The position numbers and the translations under genes were made by a program. The notes beneath the pieces were generated by a model. The model made no database searches. It saw nothing but the letters and a program-made list of their open reading frames with translations, and was not told the origin of the DNA. DNA of 42,168 nucleotides from an uncultured Oxalobacteraceae bacterium (GTDB lineage: Bacteria; Pseudomonadota; Gammaproteobacteria; Burkholderiales; Burkholderiaceae). The stretch spans positions 1 through 42,168 of the forward strand of contig CAMLFK010000013.1 of the NCBI GenBank assembly GCA_946479255.1. The letters run 5' to 3'. This document shows positions 1 to 8,831 of this stretch, piece by piece. The first letter of the stretch is position 1. The number at the start of each line of letters is the position of its first letter.

Positions 1-899
1 CCAGCGTGTCCGCCGACTGTGGGGCGAAATCGGATTAAATCAGTGCTTCCCTAGGACGGCGGTCAGTTTCAGGCCGCGATGCCTGTCATCTTTCATGCTT
101 CCGTTTTGCGCCATAGCTGCGAAATATGATCTGAACAGATACCACTGGCTGGCACCTTAGGTGCTCTACGTTGTGGTAAGTCCGGTGGTGGAATTCCTGG
201 TGCCGTGCAACGCTTCCTTCGATCGGTCGCACTTCATCAGCCACAATGCGATGCAGTGCCGGACATCTCGTTTGATGCAGCACAGGGGGCGCATTTGCAC
301 TCCAAATCTACAGAGAAATTATCGCCGGAATGCTGCAGGCAAACGAGCTGGAGATTATATTCGAACGAAAGGGGAAATAGCGCAGCGATGGGAGCTGATT
401 TAATGAATTATTCATATATGCACTTTACATTAGTGGCTCTTGCAGAACGAGCGGGGAATGGGATTTTCGCCTGAGGCGGCGCGGAAAAACGAGGCGGGAT
501 GGGTGACCTCCGACGTGAGGGCCTTTTTCATTTCCGTCATCGCGTACTTGGGCAGCAACAGGCTGCTTGAAACAAAGGTGTCCATTATTCGGCGGCAAGA
601 CCGACAATGACAATCGTAAACCGTATCTGGACAGTGTCAAGATGATATTTAATAAATATCAATGCGCAGCACAAAAACTCCGGATATAAGAAACGATCGG
701 TACAGTATTTTAAGCTGTTACTAATGGAAACTCGGATAAAAACGCTTGCGGCCAAATGTTTAGAAAATCTTGAGGGTGATAATTAGAAAGCGGTTGTGCC
801 GGAAACTATTCTTACCAATGAATTCTATGCTTCTCAGCTTCCAAGAAAAATTGATTCTTTCAACAAACTTCGATCCTCATTAGAACTAGGAGAACGGCA
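1..899. other. Intergenic/decayed region, no intact gene
   Basis: No open frame here has a convincing start, ribosome site and recognisable protein. Bases 1-300 are moderately GC-rich. From about 600 the sequence becomes visibly AT-rich and leads into the methyltransferase gene. A perfect 17-base palindrome (8-base arms, single central A) sits at 644-660. A short minus-strand stretch at 158-210 resembles a His-rich motif and is listed separately. The rest looks like degraded or regulatory DNA. Confidence 0.6.
158..210 (-). pseudogene. Possible remnant of an HD-like hydrolase
   Basis: A minus-strand frame reads ARHQEFHHRTYHNVEHL. This resembles the ARYxEPHRxYHxxxHL signature of a family of small predicted metal-dependent HD-type hydrolases. 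The frame is short, lacks the rest of the family and has no plausible start. If the resemblance is real, it is a decayed fragment at the border of the AT-rich patch. The call rests on one motif and could be chance. Confidence 0.25.
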
Positions 900-1718
900 A
901 TGGCGGCTTCAGTGGTGGGGCAAAACCACAAACAAGAGGTGAACTCTGGCGAACGTTTCGCCTTCGGCGATAATTGGATGCAGTTTTTAAAAGTGCTTAA
1001 TGAGCAACGCATAGACGAAGCGAAAAATAGCCTCAAACAAATGTTGGAAGTTGACGATCTGAAAGGAAAAACATTTTTAGATATTGGTAGTGGCAGCGGT
1101 TTATTTTCTCTCGCCGCCAAGCTGCTGGGAGCAAAAGTATTTTCATTTGACTACGACCCTCAATCGGTTGCTTGCACAATGGAACTGAAAAGACGCTACT
1201 TTGAACAAGATAATGACTGGCAAGTTCAATCCGGCTCTGTACTTGACCTTGAATATTTAAATAGTTTGGGGAAATTTGATATTGTCTATTCGTGGGGCGT
1301 ACTCCATCACACGGGAAATATGTGGAGAGCCTTGAATAATGTCGACGAAAACGTGGCTGAAAATGGCAAACTTTTTATATCCCTATATAATTATCAGCCA
1401 TTCTCAAGCAGATATTGGACATTCGTAAAGCGAACTTACAACAAATACCCCTTATCGCGTCCACTATTCGTATTTATACATGGGATATATCCGACCCTGC
1501 CACGCATATTGCTGAGGTTTATAAAAAAACGCGCTTACCCGCGTGGAATGAATATCTGGTATGACCTATACGATTGGCTTGGGGGGTACCCATTTGAAGT
1601 TTCTACACCAGAGCAGATTTTTGAGTTCTTTAAGCGCAAGGGCTATCTATTAAGAACAATCAAGACTGCAGGGGGAAGATCAGGCTGCAATGAATTTGTT
1701 TTTCAGCGCGGCGACTAA
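900..1718 (+). CDS. Class I SAM-dependent methyltransferase
   Basis: The 272-residue product has a Rossmann-type methyltransferase core. Motif I (FLDIGSGSGLFS, about residues 59-70) binds S-adenosylmethionine, an acidic end of strand 2 follows (FDYDPQ), and a post-motif DIVYSWGVLHHTG lies near residues 126-138. The C-terminal part (LYNYQPFSSRYW, KRTYNKYP) matches a subfamily I associate with surface-glycan or secondary-metabolite loci, but the substrate cannot be told. The ATG has a good AGGAG ribosome site 8 bases upstream. The gene is clearly more AT-rich than everything to its right and uses A/T-ending codons freely, which suggests recent acquisition. It has no partner genes. A nested hairpin starts 3 bases after its stop. 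Methyltransferase identity is secure; function is not. Confidence 0.85.
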   Translation: MAASVVGQNHKQEVNSGERFAFGDNWMQFLKVLNEQRIDEAKNSLKQMLEVDDLKGKTFLDIGSGSGLFSLAAKLLGAKVFSFDYDPQSVACTMELKRRYFEQDNDWQVQSGSVLDLEYLNSLGKFDIVYSWGVLHHTGNMWRALNNVDENVAENGKLFISLYNYQPFSSRYWTFVKRTYNKYPLSRPLFVFIHGIYPTLPRILLRFIKKRAYPRGMNIWYDLYDWLGGYPFEVSTPEQIFEFFKRKGYLLRTIKTAGGRSGCNEFVFQRGD

Positions 1719-2249
1719 GCAGCGTTTGCACGCGACGCCGATGATGCGAACGTTTATGTTCGCAGCAAACGCGCAGATGAGCGCGTGATGGATGCGAAGC
1801 TCTGGGGCGTACCGGTCCAGAGCTCGGTGCCACCATGCGTCGGATTCCAGCGTGACGAAGACGTGTGGTTTGTGTTCGCGGATCAGGGCAATCAACTGGT
1901 GCGCCTGGCAGTTTGGCGCCAGCACGTTGGCGGTCGGGATGCGGACCCGGTCGTCCGGCTCGCCGGCCATGGTCGCCATGACCTTGAAGGGAAACACCCG
2001 GGAATAGGGACCGACCCACCAAGCCTGGTAAATCAGGCAGGCGGCCGTGATAAAGATGAGCACATGAGACACCGTCTCCGACAAATCGAGGACGAAAAAC
2101 TCAGCAACGAGCAAGATCACGGCGCCGATGGCGATCTGAAGCCGCGGGAAATCCAGGTCGCGGATCATCCACTCCGTGCGATGGGAGAGCGGCACCAGGG
2201 TCGACAGTAGTAGCAGGGCAACAAAACTGGCGATGAGAGCGAATTGCAT
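1680..2249 (-). pseudogene. Truncated EEP-family membrane protein
   Basis: The first 145 or so residues match membrane-anchored members of the endonuclease/exonuclease/phosphatase family. There are three hydrophobic segments (about residues 3-20, 38-58 and 62-80). The start of the EEP domain follows: RIPTANVLAPN, the conserved region around LIREHKPHVFVTLESDAWW including the metal-binding glutamate. After about residue 150 (near base 1800) the similarity stops. The last 40 residues run through the hairpin and the antisense of the methyltransferase 3' end. The catalytic Asp/His residues of the missing two thirds are absent, so this is very probably a 3'-truncated pseudogene created when the AT-rich patch arrived or when a deletion joined the two. 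The ORF could still be translated from the ATG at 2249. Confidence 0.65.
1721..1772 (+). repeat. Nested inverted repeats after methyltransferase gene
   Basis: The outer arms GCGTTTGC (1722-1729) and GCAAACGC (1765-1772) are perfect complements. Inside them TGCGAAC (1745-1751) and GTTCGCA (1758-1764) form a 7-base-pair stem with a 6-base loop. It begins 3 bases after the methyltransferase stop, so it could help end transcription, but no T-run follows. It also lies at the edge of the AT-rich patch and could be the end of a lost mobile element. Confidence 0.5.
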
Positions 2250-2366
2250 GGCGGCGACGGTTCGAAGTCAGGGACGATGACTTCAGTCTGCCCGTGACCT
2301 GGGGCATGTCGCTGTGCGCTAGCGCTCTCAAGCGCTATTTCGACGAGGGACTGACCGGCCGCCCCG

Positions 2367-4157
2367 TCAGATCGGCACCATCGTGTAGCTCAGCTTGCCC
2401 GCCACAGTCGTCACGACCAGCACGCGCGCACCGACCTTGTACAGCGCCTTGGGAGCGCCCGCGTAGACGGTCTGGTGCAGCAGCTTGTACGCGCCGTCAT
2501 AGATCCGCAGCACCGAATCCTGCCCGTTGGCGGCCAGTGTGACCAGCATCCCGTTCGGCATCCAGCGCGCATCCATCGACTGCACGTCCAGCGAGCGCAG
2601 GACCGTCAGGTCAGCCGCGTTGTAGATGTTGCCGGCGCCCGTGTACAGGCGCGTGCCGCCGGCCGATACGCGGATCGGCGCAAGGTAGTTGTAGCTGCCG
2701 TGGTCAGGCGATTCGCCCTCGGCGGTGATCTTGCCGGTGCCCTGATCGATGACTTCATAGTGTACGTCGCTCGGACTCTGGCTGGAGCGGAAGAAATACA
2801 GTCGCTGCTGGGCCGGCGCCCAGTCGTAATCGGTCGAGTAGTAATTCCAATCCTTGCTGTCGCGTAGCACGCCTTGCTGATCGAACACGTAGTGCGTGGC
2901 CCACGCGCCACTGTAGTCCTGGGCGAGCAGGAAATTGCCTGCGCCGGCCAGCCCTTGCACCGCCATGGCGGTGGCGCCCAGCCGGGTTTCGCGGCCGTCA
3001 CCGTTCAGGTTGACGTAGGTAATCAGGCCGCTCGAATAGCCGAAATACACACGGTCATGGCTGGCCACATGGCGCACGATGGTCGGCAGCGAGGCCTCGG
3101 CGTCGGCGTTGCGGCCGAGCGCGAGCGGCGCCAGGTAGCTGTTGGTGTCGGGGCGGTAGCGGTAGATGCGCTGGGCCTCGCGATTGACCAGGTACACCGT
3201 GCCATCCTCGCCCGCAAAGATGGCGTCCGGCAGAAACGCCGGCGGATTGAGCGTGGCGTAGCAGGTCGTGCCGTCGCCGTCGGCACGGTTGTGGCATTCC
3301 GGGTCGTTCGGATAGGCGTCCAGCCTCAGTCCGGTCGGGCTGTCGGCCGGGTTGGCGCCGGCCAGGAAGGCGTCCGGAAAGCCGTCGTTGTCGCTGTCGG
3401 CCGCCGCGGTTTTATCGAGCGGGAACTTATCCACGGTGTTGGTCACGCCGTCGCCATCGCTGTCGTCGCTCGGCACGTAGGCGGTGATGGCAAGCTGCCC
3501 GGTCTTCTTGACGATCAGGTGATTGGAGTTGCCGACTACCGAGAGGCCCAGCACGATGCCGTCGATCACCATCTCTTCGACGCGCTGATTGGACTGGCTG
3601 TAGCGAACCAGGCGGGTTTTTTGGCCTTCCTGCGTCAGCGTCACCAGTTCGCCGCCGGCAATCCACTCGACCTGTCCATTCAGAGCGCCGACGTTGCCGC
3701 TCCACAGCAGGTCCGGGCCGGCGTAGATGTCGCCGCTGCCGAGCAGCACTTTGTCGCCGGCCGGGCTGACGCGGATCGGCCCGACGATGTTGTAGGCGCC
3801 GTGGTAGGGCGTCTCGCCGACGCCGGTGATCTTGCCAGTGCTCTGGTCGATCACATCGTAGTGCATGTCGTTCGGGCTGCTGCCATCGCGGAAGTAGTAC
3901 AGGCGCGAGAGCGCCGGAGCCCAGGCGTAGTAGTGCGAGCTGTTCTTCCATTCCTGGCGCTCGGTCACCGCGCCCTGTTTGTCGTAGACGGTATGGGTGC
4001 CCCAGGCGCCGGTGCTGTCACGCGTGAGCAGGTACTTGCCGACGGCGTGCAGGCCGGTGACAGGGCCCGCCGCCTTGGCGAAGACGGCCGGATTTTCCTG
4101 CATGGTCTCGTTATAGCTGCGGATCGTCCCGTCGCCGTCGGCCACAAAAGGGCGCAT
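2367..4157 (-). CDS. Duplicated propeller-like secreted protein, probably 5'-truncated
   Basis: The product (about 596 residues from the ATG at 4157) contains two homologous halves of roughly 240 residues. Landmarks are GAWGTHTVYDKQG versus GAWATHYVFDQQG, and the pair YYFRDGSSPNDMHYDVID versus YFFRSSQSPSDVHYEVID. They are joined by a thrombospondin-type-3/Ca-binding linker with DSDGDGVTNTVDKFPLD and DSDNDGFPD, plus two Cys (ECH, TTCY) that could pair. The architecture is that of an exported, calcium-stabilised propeller-like protein, but no signal peptide is present. The first half also lacks about 60 residues that precede the equivalent point in the second half. An in-frame ATG at 4232 adds 25 residues of unrelated sequence. 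A lost 5' end is the best explanation. Function unknown. Confidence 0.6.
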   Translation of the reverse strand: MRPFVADGDGTIRSYNETMQENPAVFAKAAGPVTGLHAVGKYLLTRDSTGAWGTHTVYDKQGAVTERQEWKNSSHYYAWAPALSRLYYFRDGSSPNDMHYDVIDQSTGKITGVGETPYHGAYNIVGPIRVSPAGDKVLLGSGDIYAGPDLLWSGNVGALNGQVEWIAGGELVTLTQEGQKTRLVRYSQSNQRVEEMVIDGIVLGLSVVGNSNHLIVKKTGQLAITAYVPSDDSDGDGVTNTVDKFPLDKTAAADSDNDGFPDAFLAGANPADSPTGLRLDAYPNDPECHNRADGDGTTCYATLNPPAFLPDAIFAGEDGTVYLVNREAQRIYRYRPDTNSYLAPLALGRNADAEASLPTIVRHVASHDRVYFGYSSGLITYVNLNGDGRETRLGATAMAVQGLAGAGNFLLAQDYSGAWATHYVFDQQGVLRDSKDWNYYSTDYDWAPAQQRLYFFRSSQSPSDVHYEVIDQGTGKITAEGESPDHGSYNYLAPIRVSAGGTRLYTGAGNIYNAADLTVLRSLDVQSMDARWMPNGMLVTLAANGQDSVLRIYDGAYKLLHQTVYAGAPKALYKVGARVLVVTTVAGKLSYTMVPI

Positions 4158-4158
4158 T

Positions 4159-4309
4159 TTACCTTTCCAGATGGACATTAAAGCTATCGAATTGTCACTG
4201 CATCGAAGCATCGGGATACGGGTTGTCCCCAATGGACTAGCCGAAATATTGACTGTAGATTAACATGCACCTATTACTGCCCAACCAGGCCTCAGTCATT
4301 ACCTTTCCA
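4159..4309. repeat. 11-base direct repeats bounding the truncation point
   Basis: TTACCTTTCCA occurs at 4159-4169 and again at 4299-4309, 140 bases apart. The left copy falls exactly where homology of the propeller-like protein ends, next to its codon at 4155-4157. The right copy lies just before maeB. Such short repeats can mark a deletion or insertion joint. Chance is possible. Confidence 0.4.
4249..4277 (+). promoter_or_regulatory. Candidate sigma-70 promoter of maeB
   Basis: TTGACT (4249-4254), a 17-base spacer and TATTAC (4272-4277) fit sigma-70 elements at 5 of 6 and 4 of 6 positions. The site is about 45 bases before the maeB start and points at it. Confidence 0.5.
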
Positions 4310-4322
4310 AGCGAGCTAAAAC

Positions 4323-6536
4323 ATGAGTAACCCGAATAATCCCCACGACAAAAACGATCAAGCCAAAGACAGCCAGCTGCGCCTGGATGCACTCGAATAC
4401 CACCGTGGGCCTACGCGCGGCAAGATCGAGGTCGTCGCGACCAAGCCGCTGTCGAACCAGCGCGACTTGTCGCTTGCTTACTCGCCCGGCGTGGCGTACG
4501 CGTGCGAAGAAATTGCTGCCAACCCTGAGACCGCCGCCGACTATACCTCGCGCGCCAACCTGGTCGCGGTGATCACCAACGGCACTGCGGTGCTGGGCCT
4601 GGGCAATATCGGTCCGCTGGCATCCAAGCCCGTCATGGAAGGCAAGGGTTGCCTGTTCAAGAAATTCGCCGGGGTAGACGTGTTCGACCTGGAACTGGCG
4701 GAACTCGATCCGGACAAGCTGGTCGATGCGATTGCCATGCTGGAGCCCACGGTAGGCGGCATTAACCTGGAAGACATCAAGGCGCCCGAATGCTTCTACA
4801 TCGAGAAGAAGCTGCGTGAGCGCATGAACATTCCCGTGTTTCATGACGACCAGCACGGCACCGCGATCATCTCCACCGCGGCGCTGATCAATGCGCTCAA
4901 GGTGGTCGGCAAGGACATCGGCCAGATCAAGCTGGCGGCTTCCGGCGCGGGCGCGGCGGCAATCGCCTGCCTGGACATGATGGTCCTGCTGGGCGTCAAG
5001 CGCGAGAACATCTATGTGGCCGATTCGAAAGGCGTGATCCATATCGGCCGCGAAGCCAATATGGAAGTCAACAAGGCGCGCTATGCACAGGATACCGCTG
5101 CGCGCACCCTGGACGACATCGTCAAGGACGCCGATGTGTTCCTTGGCTGCTCGACGGCCGGGGTGCTCACCGGGCCGATGGTCAAGACCATGGCCGAGCG
5201 TCCGGTGATCCTGGCGCTGGCCAATCCGGAACCGGAAATCCGCCCCGAAGTAGCGCGCGCGGCGCGGCCCGACTGTATCATTGCGACCGGCCGCTCGGAC
5301 TATCCGAACCAGGTCAATAATGTCCTGTGCTTCCCCTACATTTTCCGCGGCGCCCTGGACTGCGGCGCAACCCGTATCACCGACGAGATGAAGCTGGCCT
5401 GCGTGACCGCGATCGCCGAGATGGCCGAAGCGGAAGCGAGCGATGTGGTGGCCTCGGCCTATGAAGGCCAGGAACTGACCTTCGGCCCTGAATACATCAT
5501 TCCGAAACCTTTCGATCCGCGCTTGCTGGCCGCGATCGCCCCGCGCGTGGCGCAAGCTGCCTTTGAGTCGGGCGTGGCGGCCCGTCCGATCGAGGACATG
5601 GACGCCTACCGCGAGAAGCTGGGCCAGATGATCTACCACACCGGATTCTTCATGAAGCCGGTATTTACCAAGGCCAAGGCCAAGCTGCGCAAGGTCGCGT
5701 ACGCGGAAGCCGATGACCGCCGCGTACTGCGCGCCGTACAGACCGTGGTCGACGAAGGGCTCGCTCAGCCGGTCCTGATCGGACAAGCCGTGCGCATCGA
5801 GCGCGCGATCGAGGAAGCGGGTCTGCGTCTCAAGCGCGATATCGATTACACCTTGGTGGAGACCGAGGGCGACACCACGCTGCAGGGCACGCGCTTGCTG
5901 AAATCGGGGGCGGTCGATGCGCTCATCTGCGGCATGAAGGGCAGTTACGACAGCCACCTGCTGCATGTACGGAACGAGATTGGCATGGCGCCAGGCGTGG
6001 AGGTACTCGCTGCAATGAACGCGCTGGTGCTCGACAAGTACACGCTGTTCATTACCGACACCTATGTCAACGACCAGCCGAGCGCAGGGGAGCTGGCGGT
6101 GATTGCGCGCCTTGCGGCGTCGACCCTGCGCCAGTTCGGCCTGGAGCCGAAGGTGGCCCTGCTGTCGCATTCCTCGCTCGGCTCTTCGGAACGCCCATCG
6201 GCGCGCCGCATGCGTGAAGCCCGCGAGCTGCTCAAGCAGATGGCACCCGAGCTGGCAGTCATCGGCGAGGTTCATGGAGACGCCGCTCTGTCGGAAGAGC
6301 TTCGCGACATCTACAAGATCCAGGATGGCTTTGCCGGCAGCGCCAACCTGCTGGTGATGCCATCGGTCGATGCCGCCAATATCCTCTTCAACGTGCTCAA
6401 GGTTGCGGCGGCCAAGGGCGTGACCGTCGGCCCGATTCTACTCGGCGCCGCCAAGCCGGTGCACATCCTGAGTCCAAGTGCGACGGTGCGGCGGATCGTT
6501 AACATGAGCGCGCTGGCGGCTGCCGATGCGCCTTGA
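4323..6536 (+). CDS. maeB: NADP-dependent malic enzyme
   Basis: The 737-residue protein has the MaeB layout: an N-terminal malic enzyme domain (about 20-420) fused to a phosphotransacetylase-like domain (about 430-735). The malic enzyme oxidatively decarboxylates malate to pyruvate and CO2 with NADP. The C-terminal domain is thought to be regulatory, responding to acetyl-CoA, and not catalytic. Visible landmarks are [17 protein letters not shown] followed by [16 protein letters not shown] with its catalytic lysines, [10 protein letters not shown] (metal ligands), and the nucleotide-binding [11 protein letters not shown]. Length is normal for the family (about 750-770). The gene stands alone with a candidate promoter 45 bases upstream and faces the molbindin gene across a long hairpin. 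The ribosome site is weak (GCGAG). A 658-residue antisense frame is a codon-bias shadow. Confidence 0.96.
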   Translation: MSNPNNPHDKNDQAKDSQLRLDALEYHRGPTRGKIEVVATKPLSNQRDLSLAYSPGVAYACEEIAANPETAADYTSRANLVAVITNGTAVLGLGNIGPLASKPVMEGKGCLFKKFAGVDVFDLELAELDPDKLVDAIAMLEPTVGGINLEDIKAPECFYIEKKLRERMNIPVFHDDQHGTAIISTAALINALKVVGKDIGQIKLAASGAGAAAIACLDMMVLLGVKRENIYVADSKGVIHIGREANMEVNKARYAQDTAARTLDDIVKDADVFLGCSTAGVLTGPMVKTMAERPVILALANPEPEIRPEVARAARPDCIIATGRSDYPNQVNNVLCFPYIFRGALDCGATRITDEMKLACVTAIAEMAEAEASDVVASAYEGQELTFGPEYIIPKPFDPRLLAAIAPRVAQAAFESGVAARPIEDMDAYREKLGQMIYHTGFFMKPVFTKAKAKLRKVAYAEADDRRVLRAVQTVVDEGLAQPVLIGQAVRIERAIEEAGLRLKRDIDYTLVETEGDTTLQGTRLLKSGAVDALICGMKGSYDSHLLHVRNEIGMAPGVEVLAAMNALVLDKYTLFITDTYVNDQPSAGELAVIARLAASTLRQFGLEPKVALLSHSSLGSSERPSARRMREARELLKQMAPELAVIGEVHGDAALSEELRDIYKIQDGFAGSANLLVMPSVDAANILFNVLKVAAAKGVTVGPILLGAAKPVHILSPSATVRRIVNMSALAAADAP

Positions 6537-6767
6537 TGTTGTAAGCGTTGCGGATGGCGTTGTAGTTCGAATTCGAGCTGCAGCACGTCCGCCACTGGGG
6601 TCCGCGCTCGTGGGAATGTGTGGCGGCCGACAAGGATATGGGCCGCGGCGTGGCCGGGGTATAAGCAGCCGCCCTGGCCGTCGTTTTATCTTGGCGAGCC
6701 GGCGCCGGTGGGTAAGGCAGCGAAGTAAAGATTGCTCGCGCAGCGTTGGCCAAATTTCGGCCCGCGC

Positions 6768-6810
6768 CCCTCAATCGTCATCCTCGCCTTGCAGGATGAC
6801 GTTTTGAGGG
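6768..6810. terminator. Long hairpin between convergent maeB and molbindin genes
   Basis: CGTCATCCT (6776-6784) and AGGATGACG (6793-6801) form a perfect 9-base-pair stem with an 8-base loop. Beyond a small internal mismatch, CCCTCAA (6768-6774) pairs with TTGAGGG (6804-6810). The stem is followed by TTTT on the plus strand and lies between two converging genes, so it can act in both directions. The 230 bases between the maeB stop and this hairpin show no gene. Confidence 0.7.
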
Positions 6811-6817
6811 CGGTGGC

Positions 6818-7036
6818 CTACTGAAGCTTCGCAATTGACACATCGGTCGATTTGATCAGGGCAATCACCTCGGACCCGACCTTGAGATCAAGGTCCTTGA
6901 TGGACCGGGTGGTAATGACGGAGGTGACGATGCCGCTCGCGGTTTCAACATCGACCTCGGACACCACCGGTCCGGAAATGATTTCTTTGATGACGCCGCG
7001 GAATTGGTTACGGACGTTGATTTGGGTGATAGTCAT
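6818..7036 (-). CDS. Molbindin, TOBE-domain molybdate-binding protein
   Basis: The 72-residue protein is a single Mop/TOBE domain. It starts ITQINVRNQFRGVIKEI, continues with GPVVSEVDVETASGIVTSVITTRS and ends in the characteristic KVGSEVIALIKSTDVSIAK. Stand-alone Mop proteins assemble into oligomers that bind and buffer molybdate (or tungstate) in the cytoplasm for molybdenum-cofactor enzymes. Length (about 70) is exactly typical. A good AAGGA site precedes the ATG. The gene follows the amidotransferase gene on the same strand with a 23-base gap, so they may share a transcript, although no functional link is known. No mod transporter or moa/moe gene lies in the window. Confidence 0.9.
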   Translation of the reverse strand: MTITQINVRNQFRGVIKEIISGPVVSEVDVETASGIVTSVITTRSIKDLDLKVGSEVIALIKSTDVSIAKLQ

Positions 7037-7059
7037 ACTGTTCCTTGTTCAGATTTGAT

Positions 7060-7875
7060 TCAGTAGCTGATCGGCAGTCCCTGAAACGCTGACACCGCCT
7101 GGGCCGGCGCCACGCAGGGCGCGCCATGCACGAACATCTTCAGTTCGCCAGGCTGGAAGGCGATCCACGGTTCGCCGGTCGTCAGCGGTTCGGTCGCAAT
7201 GATCGACATGCGGTCGTCCAGGTGGTTGTGGCTGCTGAACTTGATAGCCTGGTCGCAATCGATCAGGCGCGCATCGCGAAACGGATACTGGCGCACGACG
7301 TAGTGCAGCAGGGTCGAGCAATAGGCAAAAAACACCTCGCCGTCCGACAGCATAAAATTGAAGCTGCCATGGGCGGCCACCTGCGCGGCAATCGCCGCGA
7401 TGGCGGTAAACAGATCGGCGCGGCACGGCGCACCATGCGGGTATTGCTGGCGCAACTGGCTCGCTAGAAAACAGAACGCGCGCTCGCTGTCGGTTGCTCC
7501 AATGCTGCGGTAGTGCTCGTCCTGGGCAGGATGAAAGTCGACCAGGTTGCCATTGTGCGCGAACGACCAGGTTTTTCCCCACAGCACGCGGGTGAACGGG
7601 TGACTGTTCTCCGGCGCGGTGCTGCCCTGGGTGGCCTTGCGGATATGCGCCACCACATTGCGCGCGCGCTGAGGCGCCAGCATCACCTGGCGTGCCAGCG
7701 GCGAGTCGGACGAGGGCAGCAGGTCGGAAATCACATGGCAGCTTTCCGGGTCGTGGTAGGCGATGCCCCAGCCGTCGCTATGTTCGGCGGTGCGCCCGCC
7801 ACGTTCGGCGAAACCGGCAAAACTGAAGCCCAGCCCGGCGGGCTTGCTGCTGTTCATTCCCAAAAGCTGGCACAT
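7060..7875 (-). CDS. Class II glutamine amidotransferase (YafJ-like)
   Basis: The 271-residue protein begins MCQLLGMNS. Cys2 becomes the N-terminal nucleophile after Met removal, as in Ntn-type class II glutamine amidotransferases. Other landmarks are SDGWGIAYHD, RARNVVAHIRKATQG (glutamine-binding arginine region), SHPFTR, FAHNGNL (oxyanion-hole Asn-Gly) and ATDSERAFCFL. It hydrolyses glutamine to release ammonia. The YafJ/DUF-type members have no synthase domain, and their acceptor is not established. An excellent AAAGGAGG ribosome site sits 6 bases before the ATG, fixing the start. The gene is divergent from the degenerate-EAL gene (about 70 bases between them) and lies upstream of the molbindin gene. 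Confidence 0.92.
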   Translation of the reverse strand: MCQLLGMNSSKPAGLGFSFAGFAERGGRTAEHSDGWGIAYHDPESCHVISDLLPSSDSPLARQVMLAPQRARNVVAHIRKATQGSTAPENSHPFTRVLWGKTWSFAHNGNLVDFHPAQDEHYRSIGATDSERAFCFLASQLRQQYPHGAPCRADLFTAIAAIAAQVAAHGSFNFMLSDGEVFFAYCSTLLHYVVRQYPFRDARLIDCDQAIKFSSHNHLDDRMSIIATEPLTTGEPWIAFQPGELKMFVHGAPCVAPAQAVSAFQGLPISY

Positions 7876-7943
7876 GTGTCCTCCTTTCCTTTTAACGCAA
7901 GTCTAGAGGCCGCACGTTTGCCGGTGAACGATTGTTTCCGAGA

Positions 7944-8831
7944 ATGGATATAGCAATTCCTTCGTTGAATGCGCAATCGGACTGGCCTAAAGTACAGATC
8001 TCGCCATCGCGAAAGTGCCACGTGCCTTATCCTGCCCTGAACGCTTACCTTGCGCGCCTGTCCGACCCCGGCTCGCCCGGCTCCACCCTGTGGCTGAACG
8101 CGGAGGGGCAAGCCGAGGGCCGCTTCTTCAATAGCGTGCTGACCAGTGCTTTCCAGCCGATTGTCGAGCTCAGAAGTGGCCACATCGGCGCTTACGAAGC
8201 GGTCACCCGCGGCGTGGACGAGGATGCCGGCCGTTCGCTGTGGCGCATGCAGGGCCATGCGGCCAGCGACGACGAGTCGGTGGAACTGGACCGGCTGTGC
8301 CGCATGCTGCACGCGATCAATTTCTTCAGGCAGCCTGCCGCGGAAGAGGCCGACCTGTTCCTCAGCGTGCATGACCGCCTGCTGAGCGCGGTCAGCAGTA
8401 ATCATGGCCAGGCCTTTCGGCGCATTCTCGATGCGCTCGAATTACCGGTCGAGCGGGTGGTGCTGCAATTGCCGGCCGTGAACCCGACCCAGACCTGGCT
8501 GCTGGGCTATGTCACGGACAACTATCGTCTTAACGGTTTCCGTATGGCGCTGCATGCGCGCTCGCGCGAGCAGGCCGCCGCCTTATTGGTGCAGGTGCGC
8601 CCTAGCGCGATCAAGGTCGATGCCTCGGCCTTGGGCAATGACGACGCCGTCGCTGAACTGCTGAGCCTGACGCACCGGCACGATGCCCAGCTCATCGTCA
8701 AACGCGTGCAGAGCGCGCAGGCGCTGGCCCAGCTGGAACGGGTGTCGCTGGCCAGCGGACTGCCGCTGTATGCGCAGGGCATCAGCGCGCGTGCGCAGCA
8801 TATGCTTAGTCCAGCCGCAGCACGCCACTGA
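7944..8831 (+). CDS. Degenerate EAL-domain protein
   Basis: The roughly 295-residue product keeps the EAL fold signature but not its chemistry. FQPIVELRSGHIGAYEAVTRG corresponds to the start of an EAL domain, with EAV in place of EAL. LDRLCRMLHAINFF and LFLSVHDRLLSAV match helix and strand 2. RVVLQLP replaces the ELTE strand, IKVDASAL replaces the KxD catalytic segment, and no DDFGTG motif is present. It is therefore unlikely to hydrolyse c-di-GMP and may bind a ligand or a protein. I prefer the ATG at 7944; an in-frame TTG at 7932 is possible, and no strong ribosome site is seen for either. Its 3' end overlaps the convergent GAF/MshEN gene by 26 bases. Confidence 0.8.
   Translation: MDIAIPSLNAQSDWPKVQISPSRKCHVPYPALNAYLARLSDPGSPGSTLWLNAEGQAEGRFFNSVLTSAFQPIVELRSGHIGAYEAVTRGVDEDAGRSLWRMQGHAASDDESVELDRLCRMLHAINFFRQPAAEEADLFLSVHDRLLSAVSSNHGQAFRRILDALELPVERVVLQLPAVNPTQTWLLGYVTDNYRLNGFRMALHARSREQAAALLVQVRPSAIKVDASALGNDDAVAELLSLTHRHDAQLIVKRVQSAQALAQLERVSLASGLPLYAQGISARAQHMLSPAAARH

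Noticed and set aside
425..640. 71-residue minus-strand frame suggesting an insertion-sequence fragment
   Set aside because: No transposase motif or terminal repeat could be recognised.
2874..4181. 435-residue plus-strand open frame
   Set aside because: Antisense to the propeller-like protein; Val/Ala/Arg-rich shadow.
4299..6275. 658-residue minus-strand open frame
   Set aside because: Fully antisense to maeB, whose every motif is intact; typical GC-rich shadow frame.
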